Shown here piece by piece: positions 8,034 to 15,634 of a DNA stretch of 64,000 nt. The notes below the pieces were generated by a model. It made no database searches and was not told the DNA's origin. It saw only the letters and a program-made list of their open reading frames with translations. Both the position numbers and the translations under genes were made by a program. The first letter of the stretch is position 1. Each line of letters starts with the position of its first letter. This DNA is from Hydrogeniiclostridium mannosilyticum. Lineage in GTDB: Bacteria; Bacillota; Clostridia; Oscillospirales; Acutalibacteraceae. Location of the stretch: positions 1 through 64,000 of the forward strand of contig NZ_QLYR01000007.1 in assembly GCF_003268275.1 (NCBI RefSeq), written 5' to 3'.

Positions 8034-8231
8034 CCCATAAGCTTTTATTCATTGCAGGCACCGGGGCGGGCGGCTGAGCCGTTTGCTCCGGTGTTTGTGT
8101 ATTAAATATATTAAAAAATATTAATATATTTATATTTTATGTTGATAAATATCTTTTTTTGTCTTATATTTGAGATAGGAAAATTTTACGCCGCTTGTTT
8201 CCATCTCAGACTAAAAAGGAGTTGACTTTTC
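8034..8231 (+). repeat. Duplicate of 7177-7373 (terminator plus promoter segment)
   Basis: About 197 bases almost identical to the segment upstream of lipoprotein 3, at an offset of 857. The copy carries the end-of-gene terminator, the AT-rich promoter (8142-8170) and the ribosome binding site. It joins a promoter derived from lipoprotein 3 to a body derived from lipoprotein 1, evidence of recombination within the array. Confidence 0.85.
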
Positions 8232-8881
8232 ATGAAAAGCACACCCGGGTATTGTCCTGTCTGCTGTCCGCCGCCCTGCTGCTTGCCATGTCCGCCTGCG
8301 CTGCCGCGCCCGTGCAGGCGCCTGCTCCGGAAGGCTATTCCTTTATAGAAAGCCCTGCATCCGACAGTCAGATTGTCGGCAAGGCCGGGGCTTCTGCACC
8401 GATGTATATCACAACATGTGCTGACGACCTATTCAAAATGGTTCCTATCGTTGTTCAAGGAGAATTTTTAGGCAACACCGATACGCGCTTTTCTAATGAT
8501 GGCACTAAGTCTGTTTATACCAAGGGGCTATTCAGAATTGAAAAGGTCTTTAAAGGCGATTATGAGGATCCGTATATTGAGGCCCTTTATCCCGGCGGGT
8601 ATTTCCCTTTGGATAAATATATAGAAGAAATCGGCGGCTACCTTGCACAGCATGGGGGATATGACCAAATTCCGGAAAACGAACGTGCCGGTAAATTTAT
8701 CGATGGTACAAGCGAATTTAGTGCATCCCCTGAGCCTGGAAATTCCTATATTTTATTTTTGAAGCCTTCTTTAAAGGAATACTGGGTTCAAACCGCTAAG
8801 TTTGGAATTTTACATGTCCAGGGCAACCAGGCCTACGATTATGACACACAATCTTATAAAACTTTCGCCTTTATGCAGTAA
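8232..8881 (+). pseudogene. Island lipoprotein 4, start codon frameshifted
   Basis: The body (about 8325-8881) is nearly identical to lipoprotein 1. The ATG at 8232, which has the proper ribosome binding site, is out of frame: it reads ATGAAAAGC with four A bases where lipoprotein 3 has five. Adding one A restores MKKHTRVLSCLLSAALLLAM plus the lipobox MSAC and the whole lipoprotein. As given, the in-frame reading could start only at TTG 8195, which has no ribosome binding site. Either the gene is inactivated, or the A-tract allows slippage and phase variation, or there is a sequencing error in the homopolymer. Confidence 0.75.
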
Positions 8882-9061
8882 ATGTTGAATCATATTTTAA
8901 TTGTTTAAGGAGTGTTATCGTGAGAAAGTTTTTCAATAGACTTCATTTTCTGTTATCTGGAATTTTATTAGTTATAATGGTATTTTCTTTAACTGCGTGT
9001 TCAAGTACCAAGACGCTAGAGCCTGCTCCGGAAGGCTATTCCTTTATAGAGCCCCCTTCAG
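8331..9061 (+). repeat. Near-identical duplicate of 5925-6655
   Basis: A block of about 730 bases at an offset of 2406 spans most of lipoprotein 4 and the first third of lipoprotein 5. It matches the lipoprotein 1/2 region with only a handful of substitutions that I can find (for example GTTTCTG/GCTTCTG near 5980/8386). The high identity in otherwise diverged paralogues indicates a recent tandem duplication. Confidence 0.85.
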
Positions 9062-9576
9062 AGGAGCAAATTTACAGCCGTTTCGGCAATTCAAAAATGT
9101 ACATGACTACAGACCCCGAGCAGATTGCCGACTGGTATTGCGACTTCGTTGTCATCGGCAAATTTCTCGGCAATACCGATACCTTTGTTGCAAACGGCGA
9201 CCATATTTATACCAAGGGGTTATTTGAGGTTACCGATGTCCTGAAAGGCGACTACGCCGGGCAATACCTAGAGGCCGTCTACGGCGGCGGCGCTATCTCC
9301 GTAGACGAATATCTCGATGCGCTGGAGCCCGGTGAAATTTCCTCCTATGGGCTGAATAAGATTCCACAAAACGAAAGATCCAGTTTATATGTAGAGGAAC
9401 GAGACCCGGAATACGGCGTTGACCCCACCCCTGGGACTACCTATATTTTGTTGCTGAGCGATTCCGACATCGGGTACGCCGTTCAGGGAGACACCTTCGG
9501 CGTTATGCCCTATCAGGACGGCAAGGCCTACGACTACGCCACAAATTCTTACAAGACCTTTTCCTTTATGGAGTAA
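8920..9576 (+). CDS. Island lipoprotein 5 (tandem paralogue family)
   Basis: A 218-residue lipoprotein with GTG start and the same AAGGAG site as lipoprotein 2. Lipobox LTACS. The first 45 or so residues are almost identical to lipoprotein 2; the centre (VVIGKFLGNTDTFVANGD, FEVTDVLKGDYAGQ) differs and is more GC-rich; the C-terminus again ends YDYATNSYKTFSFME. This conserved-ends, variable-middle build is typical of gene conversion between tandem paralogues. It ends the array and is followed by the third terminator copy. Function unknown. Confidence 0.8.
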   Translation: MRKFFNRLHFLLSGILLVIMVFSLTACSSTKTLEPAPEGYSFIEPPSEEQIYSRFGNSKMYMTTDPEQIADWYCDFVVIGKFLGNTDTFVANGDHIYTKGLFEVTDVLKGDYAGQYLEAVYGGGAISVDEYLDALEPGEISSYGLNKIPQNERSSLYVEERDPEYGVDPTPGTTYILLLSDSDIGYAVQGDTFGVMPYQDGKAYDYATNSYKTFSFME

Positions 9577-9600
9577 CCCATAAGCTTTTATTCATTGCAG

Positions 9601-9641
9601 GCACCGGGGCGGGCGGTTGGGCCGTTTGCTCCGGTGTTTGC
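9601..9641 (+). terminator. Terminator hairpin, third copy
   Basis: Same CACCGG/CCGGTG hairpin as at 7201 and 8058. Its right end marks the point where base composition returns to the GC-rich background. Confidence 0.55.
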
Positions 9642-9810
9642 GCTAAACAGGCAGACGGGCCTTCTGTTCCTCGTACCGGGCAGGGCGCGGCTCTTTTAAT
9701 AACCGGCAACAAAAGGATTGCGCCGGGGCCGTTTTCATGCGATAATAAAAAAATATCGAACCGGGGGAGAGAACCTCCTCCGTACTTTCTACCTTGAGGA
9801 GGAACAGCAA

Positions 9811-10488
9811 GTGCAATATCAAATTATCGGAGAACCCATGCCCGTCGTCGTCTGCAACCTGCAAAACGGCGAATCTATGATCACTGAAAAGGGCTCTATG
9901 TGCTGGATGAGCCCCAATATGCAGATGGAAACCAGCGCGGGGGGCGTCGGTAAGGCCTTTGGGCGCATGTTTTCCGGCGACTCCATGTTCCAGAACATCT
10001 ACACCGCCATAAACGGCGAGGGAATGATCTCCTTTGCCTCCAGCTTCCCGGGCTCCATCCGCGCCATTCAGATTACGCCCGAGCATCCCATTATTGTGCA
10101 AAAAAGCGGCTTTCTCGCCTCTGAACGCGGGGTGCAGCTCTCTGTCTATTTTCAGAAAAAGCTTGGCGCGGGCTTTTTCGGCGGCGAGGGCTTTGTTATG
10201 CAGCAGCTTACCGGGAACGGCATCGCGTTTATCGAAATCGACGGCTACGCGGTGGAATATAACCTGCAGCCCGGACAGAGCCTGCTGGTAGATACCGGCA
10301 ACCTGGCCATGATGGACGCCACCTGCAAAATCGACATTGAAAGCGTCAAGGGGCTGAAAAACAAGCTCCTGGGCGGCGAGGGCTTCTTCAACACCCGCGT
10401 CACCGGCCCGGGGCGCGTCATTTTACAGACCATGCCCATCAACGGCGTTGCCGCGGCACTGACCCCCTTCTTTAATACCGGAAGCTGA
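9811..10488 (+). CDS. AIM24 / TIGR00266 family protein
   Basis: A 225-residue all-beta protein of the AIM24 (TIGR00266) family, recognised from MQYQIIGEPMPVVVCNLQNG, ITEKGSMCWMSPNMQM, LTGNGIAFIEIDG and the Gly-rich strand repeats. Bacterial members have no established biochemical role. The start is GTG at 9811 with GAGGAGG (9796-9802) 8 bases upstream; the longer upstream reading has no such site. It stands alone, followed by its own terminator. Confidence 0.85.
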   Translation: MQYQIIGEPMPVVVCNLQNGESMITEKGSMCWMSPNMQMETSAGGVGKAFGRMFSGDSMFQNIYTAINGEGMISFASSFPGSIRAIQITPEHPIIVQKSGFLASERGVQLSVYFQKKLGAGFFGGEGFVMQQLTGNGIAFIEIDGYAVEYNLQPGQSLLVDTGNLAMMDATCKIDIESVKGLKNKLLGGEGFFNTRVTGPGRVILQTMPINGVAAALTPFFNTGS

Positions 10489-10510
10489 CCCGCCGCCATA
10501 CATACCCACA

Positions 10511-10550
10511 AAAAGCCCGCGCCTCACTAAAAAAGAGGCCGGGCTTTTTT
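10511..10550 (+). terminator. Intrinsic terminator of the AIM24 gene
   Basis: AAAAGCCCGCGCCTC pairs with GAGGCCGGGCTTTTTT around a short A-rich loop, ending in six T bases. Confidence 0.8.
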
Positions 10551-10787
10551 GCTCTTCCGCTGTGGGCGGCTCAAACTGCGCGCCCGTTCCTCCGGCGGCG
10601 CAGCGGGAAAGAAGCCGCCGTACAGCGCGAGCTGCCAAACGTCCCGGGGCAGCGCGATTCCCGCGCCCGGCCCCTGTGCATGCGGCAGCCGGGCATAGGC
10701 GGTTTTTCCCGAGCAGGGCAGGCCCGCCATCAGGCCCAGTGCGGACGGCGGGCCTGGCTGTTCCGGCCGCCTCACTCACTCCCATAA
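10551..10787. other. GC-rich intergenic stretch, nothing recognised
   Basis: About 240 bases between the two convergent terminators. Open frames exist on both strands because of the high GC content, but none has a ribosome binding site or a recognisable product. Confidence 0.4.
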
Positions 10788-10832
10788 AAAGCGCCTGCCC
10801 CACCGGAAAATCCGGATTCAGTGGGCAGGCGC
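10788..10832 (-). terminator. Intrinsic terminator of mnmA
   Basis: On the minus strand, GCGCCTGCCC pairs with GGGCAGGCGC (10791-10832) followed by TTTTTATGGG. It lies 63 bases after the mnmA stop. Confidence 0.75.
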
Positions 10833-10894
10833 CGCTGTTTATTTAGTTCATCCGCTGGTTGCCCGCATAGCCGCGCCCCTTGACAGGGGCCCCA

Positions 10895-11962
10895 TCACGC
10901 CAGCGGGGCGGCGATGACGCCGCCGCCGAGTACCCGGCTGCCGTCGTAAAACACGACGGCCTGTCCCGGCGTGACGGAGCGCTGGGGGGTGTCGAACAGC
11001 ACCCGTATGCCGCCGCCCATTTCAGCAGGAAGGGGCTCGGCCCGGCAGGGCGCCGGTTCCGCCTTATAGCGGATTTTCGCCGTGCAGCGCAGCGGCAGCT
11101 CCCGTCCGGCCAGGGAATCAAACGCAATCCAGTTTACATCCCGCGCTACCAGCCCGGGCGCGTACTGGCGGCCCTCCCCGCCCAGGACGACCCGGTTCCC
11201 GTCCGGCTCCAGCCGCACCACATACATCGGCTTTCCAAAGGAACAGCCCAGCCCCTTCCGCTGCCCGACGGTGTAGTGCGCCAGGCCCTTGTGACGGCCC
11301 AGCAGCGCCCCGGCCTCATCGACAAAATCACCGGGGGGCGGCAGCTCGCCCACATACTGCTTTAAAAAGGCAACATAGTCGTTCCCCTCCACAAAGCAGA
11401 TTTCCTGGCTGTCCGGCTTCTGCGCCACGGGCAGGCCCGCCTCGCCGGCCAGCGCGCGCACCTCATCCTTGGCGTAGGCAGCCAGCGGAAACAGCACATG
11501 GGCCAGCTGCTGCTGGGTCAGGGAATAAAGCACATAGCTTTGGTCCTTTTCCGTTTGGGCGCGGTAAAGCTGGTAGCGGCCGGCCTCATCTTGCTCCACC
11601 ACCGCATAATGGCCGGTGGCGACGGCATCGAACCCCTCCGCCAGCGCGTAGCGCAGCATGGCGCCAAACTTGATATGCCGGTTGCAGGCAACACAGGGAT
11701 TGGGCGTGCGGCCCGCAAGATAATCGGCTGCAAACGGCGCCACAACATGCCGGTCAAATTCCTCCGTCAGGTCGAGCACCCGGTGCTCTATACCAAGCTT
11801 TTCCGCCACCCGCCGGGCATCCTGTACCGCATCGGACCGGCGGGTCTTTTCCCCCTGGAGGCTGAGGGTCACACCGGCGACCGCATACCCCGCGCGCTGC
11901 AATACCAGGGCCGCGGCGGAGCTGTCCACACCGCCGCTCATGCCCAGCAGCACCTTCTTCAT
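10895..11962 (-). CDS. mnmA: tRNA-specific 2-thiouridylase MnmA
   Basis: A 355-residue enzyme that thiolates U34 of tRNA for Lys, Glu and Gln, using ATP and sulfur delivered by a cysteine desulfurase. Residues 7-15 form the PP-loop (GMSGGVDSS). The two catalytic cysteines are in TPNPCVACN and SQEICFV. The length and the C-terminal barrel region (YKAEPAPC) are normal. I chose ATG 11962 because it gives the canonical MKKVLLGMSGG start and lies one base after the stop of the upstream gene; ATG 11974 would overlap that gene. The two genes form an operon. Confidence 0.95.
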   Translation of the reverse strand: MKKVLLGMSGGVDSSAAALVLQRAGYAVAGVTLSLQGEKTRRSDAVQDARRVAEKLGIEHRVLDLTEEFDRHVVAPFAADYLAGRTPNPCVACNRHIKFGAMLRYALAEGFDAVATGHYAVVEQDEAGRYQLYRAQTEKDQSYVLYSLTQQQLAHVLFPLAAYAKDEVRALAGEAGLPVAQKPDSQEICFVEGNDYVAFLKQYVGELPPPGDFVDEAGALLGRHKGLAHYTVGQRKGLGCSFGKPMYVVRLEPDGNRVVLGGEGRQYAPGLVARDVNWIAFDSLAGRELPLRCTAKIRYKAEPAPCRAEPLPAEMGGGIRVLFDTPQRSVTPGQAVVFYDGSRVLGGGVIAAPLA

Positions 11963-11963
11963 C

Positions 11964-12446
11964 TTATTCGTCATCGGCCGCTTCGCCGCCCTCTTCGCCC
12001 TTCTGCGCCCCGTAAAAGGCCGGTTCCGCCGGCAGGGGGGCAGATGGCCCGGCAAGGCGCTCGCCGTCCGCACAGCCGGAGCAGCTGGAGCAATCCCCGC
12101 AGGAGTAGCCCTCTCCGCACGCCTCGCAGCCGGGGGCCTCCCCCGCGGCGGCCTCCTTCGCGGCGCGGGCCTCCTCGGCGACCTCAGCCATTTTGCCGAA
12201 CGCGCGGTGGATGCGGGCCTCGTGCTCCTCGATGCTGCCGCACAGCCGTTCCGTTTCCTTATTCTCCGGGTCGCGCAGATGGTCAAAATAATAGCGGCCC
12301 AGCTCCTCATAAAGCCGGGTGCTGCTCTCGCTCTCGTTCTTAATCACCAGGCGAATCCGGTTGACCATCGCGGCGCGGTGGTTCTTTTCCACCAGCTGCT
12401 CCACGGTGCGGGTAATTGTGCTGCCCAGCGTCTGCAAAATTTTCAT
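11964..12446 (-). CDS. Hypothetical protein with Cys-rich C-terminus, upstream of mnmA
   Basis: A 160-residue protein. The N-terminal part is helical and charged (about 1-110, starting MKILQTLGSTITRTVEQLVE). The C-terminal part has a cluster of eight cysteines (about 117-138: CEACGEGYSCGDCSSCSGC) followed by an acidic, Ala-rich tail. The Cys pairs look like a small zinc-binding module. Start ATG 12446 has AAGGAGG on the minus strand about 8 bases upstream. Its stop lies 1 base before mnmA, so the proteins are co-expressed; a link to sulfur or metal handling for tRNA thiolation is inference. I recognise no named domain. Confidence 0.7.
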   Translation of the reverse strand: MKILQTLGSTITRTVEQLVEKNHRAAMVNRIRLVIKNESESSTRLYEELGRYYFDHLRDPENKETERLCGSIEEHEARIHRAFGKMAEVAEEARAAKEAAAGEAPGCEACGEGYSCGDCSSCSGCADGERLAGPSAPLPAEPAFYGAQKGEEGGEAADDE

Positions 12447-12834
12447 GTCAATAGCCTCCTTCACGGCTTCAAGGCCGCGTATCATGATTATATATGTATT
12501 ACAAAAGGGCCCGGCGTTCCTTTTCACGCTTGCTTAAAATGATCACGCCGGATTTTTAAAGGGAACGGAGCTTCCGCCACACCGGCATCCGGCTTGCTGC
12601 TATTATATCATATCCTGCATAAAAATAGTTGTCTTTTTTATGAACCAGGCCCGCTTTTATGGCGATTTCATCGGAATCTTTCTGAATCCTTATTTCTTTT
12701 TCATATTTTTTATGATATGATTAGGGTTAAGCTACGCCATTGCTTGAAAAAAGCGCCGTTTTTTCGGCTTATTCCATCCTGTTTTGTCCCCGGATTTTGC
12801 CGGGGCGGCATCGGTTATAAGGAGGAATACCACC
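12447..12834. other. Divergent intergenic region
   Basis: About 390 bases between the mnmA operon (-) and the CpXC gene (+). A TATAAT on the minus strand (rc near 12487-12492) could be the -10 of the mnmA operon, with no convincing -35. Further right is AT-rich DNA and a GC hairpin (about 12789-12807) just before the CpXC ribosome binding site. No extra gene seen. Confidence 0.4.
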
Positions 12835-13497
12835 ATGTCGTCAGAGCTAACCAAGGAAGTCGTCTGCCCGCATTGCGGCAAGGCGGTTAAAACGCGCATG
12901 TGGGCCAGCATCAGTGCGGAAATCAGCCCCGACCTGCGCCGGAAAATTTTAGACGAGACCCTTTTTGACTGGAAATGCCCCGCCTGCAGCCGGGAGCTCC
13001 AGCTCGTTTACCCCTGCCTGTACCACGACAAAGGCCGCCGGTTTATGGTTTACGTCGCGCCGGGGGAAGAGTCCCGCCGCAGCGTAGAGGCCGTAACGGA
13101 ATTTCCCCAGCTGGCGCAGGTACGTAAGCGCACGGTCGCCTCACTGGCAGAGCTCAAGGAAAAAATTATGATTTTCGAGGCCGGGCTGGACGACCAGGCC
13201 GTGGAGCTGGTCAAGCTCGCGCTGTGCGACGTGCTGTGGAACAAGTACCACCGCAAGGCCGCGGCCTGTTTCTTCTGCTATGTGGACGAGCCTGCCGACC
13301 GCATGGGCTTTTCCGTTTTTTTGGAGGGGGACGCCCAACCCATCCGCCAGCGCACAAAATTCGAGGTCTACCGGCGCTCGCGCGAGGTGCTTGAGGCCCT
13401 GGATTACGGCGAAACCACCGATTTTTCTTTTATCAATGCGGATACGGCCCGCACGCTGCTGGAGACCTACCAAAAGCGCACCGGCGCACAGGGCTAG
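12835..13497 (+). CDS. CpXC domain protein
   Basis: A 220-residue protein of the CpXC family, named for its Cys-Pro-x-Cys pairs. Here these are VVCPHCGKAV (about residue 10) and WKCPACSREL (about 47), with a PCLYHDK segment between the zinc-ribbon part and a helical C-terminal domain. The family is widespread in gut Clostridia; its function is unknown. ATG 12835 has AAGGAGG at 12819-12825. It stands alone between the mnmA operon and asnB. Confidence 0.8.
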   Translation: MSSELTKEVVCPHCGKAVKTRMWASISAEISPDLRRKILDETLFDWKCPACSRELQLVYPCLYHDKGRRFMVYVAPGEESRRSVEAVTEFPQLAQVRKRTVASLAELKEKIMIFEAGLDDQAVELVKLALCDVLWNKYHRKAAACFFCYVDEPADRMGFSVFLEGDAQPIRQRTKFEVYRRSREVLEALDYGETTDFSFINADTARTLLETYQKRTGAQG

Positions 13498-13615
13498 GCC
13501 CTGCCCGCAGATTGGCTCGATTTGGTTATTCCGCGGCCGGGCGGGCCATACTATACGGGAAAGTGCAGCCGGGCTGCTTGTGTGAGACGATTTAAGCAAG
13601 GAGTTATTAGATATT

Positions 13616-15493
13616 ATGTGTGGAATCTGTGGATTTACAGGCGAGATCATCGACCAAAACGACCGCGATGCCGTGATTAACCGCATGACGGACGTCATTA
13701 CACACCGCGGCCCCGACAGCCGCGGTGTGTTTGCAGGCGGCGGCATCGCCATGGGCTTTCGCCGCCTGAGCATCATCGACATCACCGAATCCGGCGACCA
13801 GCCGATCTTTAACGAGGACAAGAACCTGGTGCTTACCTTTAACGGCGAGATCTACAACTACCGGGAGCTGCGCCGGGAGCTGGCGGAGAAGGGCCATGTC
13901 TTCAGCACCCAGACGGACAGCGAGGTGCTGGTGCACGGCTTTGAGGAGTGGCAGGAGGGCCTGCTGGGCCGCCTGCGCGGCATGTTCGGCTTTGCCATTT
14001 GGAACCGCCGGGAGCAAACCCTGTTTATGGCCCGCGACTACTTCGGCATTAAGCCCCTGCACTATGCCCAGGTGGGGGAGCATTTTGTCTACGGCTCCGA
14101 AATTAAGAGCATTCTGGAGTTTCCCGGCTTTGAGAAAAAGCTCAACCTGCGTGAGCTGGACCGCTATATCTCCTTTGAGTACCCCGTTCCGCCCGAGACA
14201 TTTTTTGAGGGGGTATTTTGCCTGATGCCCGCCCACTACCTGTGGTACCGCGGCGGCAGGGTGGAGACCCGCCGCTACTGGGACCCGCTCTTTCAGGTGG
14301 ACGAGTCCATCACCGAGGAGCAGGCCGTGCAGCAGATCGAGGACGTTTTTGAGGATTCCGTCAACGCCCACAAAATCAGCGACGTGGAGGTGGGCTGCTT
14401 TCTCTCCAGCGGAGTGGATTCCAGCTATGTCTCCACCTATTTTGCCGGGCAAAAGACCTTTACCGTGGGCTTTGACTACGGCGAGCGGTACAATGAAATC
14501 GACTGGGCGAAGCGCCTGAGCAGCGAGATCGGCATAGAGCACCATTACAAGGTTATCACGCCGGAGGAGTACTGGGGAAATATCCGCAAAATTCAATACC
14601 ACATGGATCAGCCGCTGGCGGATGCCTCCTGCATAGCGCTGTACTTTGTCTCAAAAATCGCCAGCGAATACGTGAAGGTCGTTCTCTCCGGCGAGGGTGC
14701 GGACGAGCTCTTCGGCGGCTACAATATCTACCACGAGCCGGACGACCTCGCCGGCTACAAGCGCGTGCCGCTCTTTTTGCGCAAGGCGCTGGCGGCAGTG
14801 GCCCGGGCGCTGCCATTTTCCTTCCGCGGCAAAAGCTTCCTCATCCGCGGCGCGCAGCCCATTGAGGAGAGCTTCATCGGCAACTGCAGCATGTTCACCA
14901 TGGCGGAGAAGCGCCGTATTCTGCGTGCGGACATTCCCGTCTCCCGCCCGCAGGAGCTGACCCGGCCGATCTATGACAAGGTGCGGGACCAGGATGATGT
15001 AACCAAGATGCAGTACTTGGACATCAATGTCTGGCTGGCCGGCGATATTCTTTTGAAGGCCGACCGCATGAGCATGGCGAACTCCTTGGAGCTGCGCGTG
15101 CCGTTCCTGGACAAAAAAGTCTTTGAAGTTGCCTCGCGCCTGCCGCGCAGGCTGCGCGTCAACAGCGAGAACACCAAATACGCCATGCGCAAGGCCGCGG
15201 TGAAGCGCCTGCCCGACGCCACCGCCCAGAAAAAGAAGCTCGGCTTTCCGGTGCCCATCCGTGTTTGGCTGCGCGAGGATAAATATTACCAATTGGTCAA
15301 GGAGGCCTTTCAAAGCGCCACCGCCGGCCAGTTCTTCAACACCGGCGAGCTGGTGGCCCTGCTGGACGATCACCGGGCCGGCAAGCACGACAACAGCCGC
15401 AAAATCTGGACCATTTATATTTTTCTGGTGTGGTATGACATTTATTTTAACGGCGCTTCCCACGAGCCCGGCGACCTGCCGGCCGTTTCGTAA
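13616..15493 (+). CDS. asnB: Asparagine synthase (glutamine-hydrolysing)
   Basis: A 625-residue class B enzyme that makes asparagine from aspartate, glutamine and ATP. Cys2 of MCGICGF is the glutaminase nucleophile. The N-terminal glutaminase domain holds HRGPDSRG and FNGEIYNYRELR; the synthetase domain holds the pyrophosphate loop FLSSGVDSSYV (about 264) and LSGEGADELFGGY (about 358). Length is normal. The start is fixed by the need to expose Cys2; AAGGAG lies about 11 bases upstream. It is monocistronic as far as can be seen. Confidence 0.95.
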   Translation: MCGICGFTGEIIDQNDRDAVINRMTDVITHRGPDSRGVFAGGGIAMGFRRLSIIDITESGDQPIFNEDKNLVLTFNGEIYNYRELRRELAEKGHVFSTQTDSEVLVHGFEEWQEGLLGRLRGMFGFAIWNRREQTLFMARDYFGIKPLHYAQVGEHFVYGSEIKSILEFPGFEKKLNLRELDRYISFEYPVPPETFFEGVFCLMPAHYLWYRGGRVETRRYWDPLFQVDESITEEQAVQQIEDVFEDSVNAHKISDVEVGCFLSSGVDSSYVSTYFAGQKTFTVGFDYGERYNEIDWAKRLSSEIGIEHHYKVITPEEYWGNIRKIQYHMDQPLADASCIALYFVSKIASEYVKVVLSGEGADELFGGYNIYHEPDDLAGYKRVPLFLRKALAAVARALPFSFRGKSFLIRGAQPIEESFIGNCSMFTMAEKRRILRADIPVSRPQELTRPIYDKVRDQDDVTKMQYLDINVWLAGDILLKADRMSMANSLELRVPFLDKKVFEVASRLPRRLRVNSENTKYAMRKAAVKRLPDATAQKKKLGFPVPIRVWLREDKYYQLVKEAFQSATAGQFFNTGELVALLDDHRAGKHDNSRKIWTIYIFLVWYDIYFNGASHEPGDLPAVS

Positions 15494-15634
15494 TGAAGCG
15501 GCGCCCGCATGGCGGCGGCCGCCGGTTCATATAGATACCCAGAGGGTCCTTGCCGGGCCGGGCGAAAAGGCGCTGGCACGGCTTTACGAAGGATAGAAAT
15601 GCATTGATAACAAAAAGGGAAAAGGAGTATTCAC

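Noticed and set aside
13607-15463. Minus-strand open frames opposite asnB
   Set aside because: asnB is unambiguous; these are third-position artefacts.
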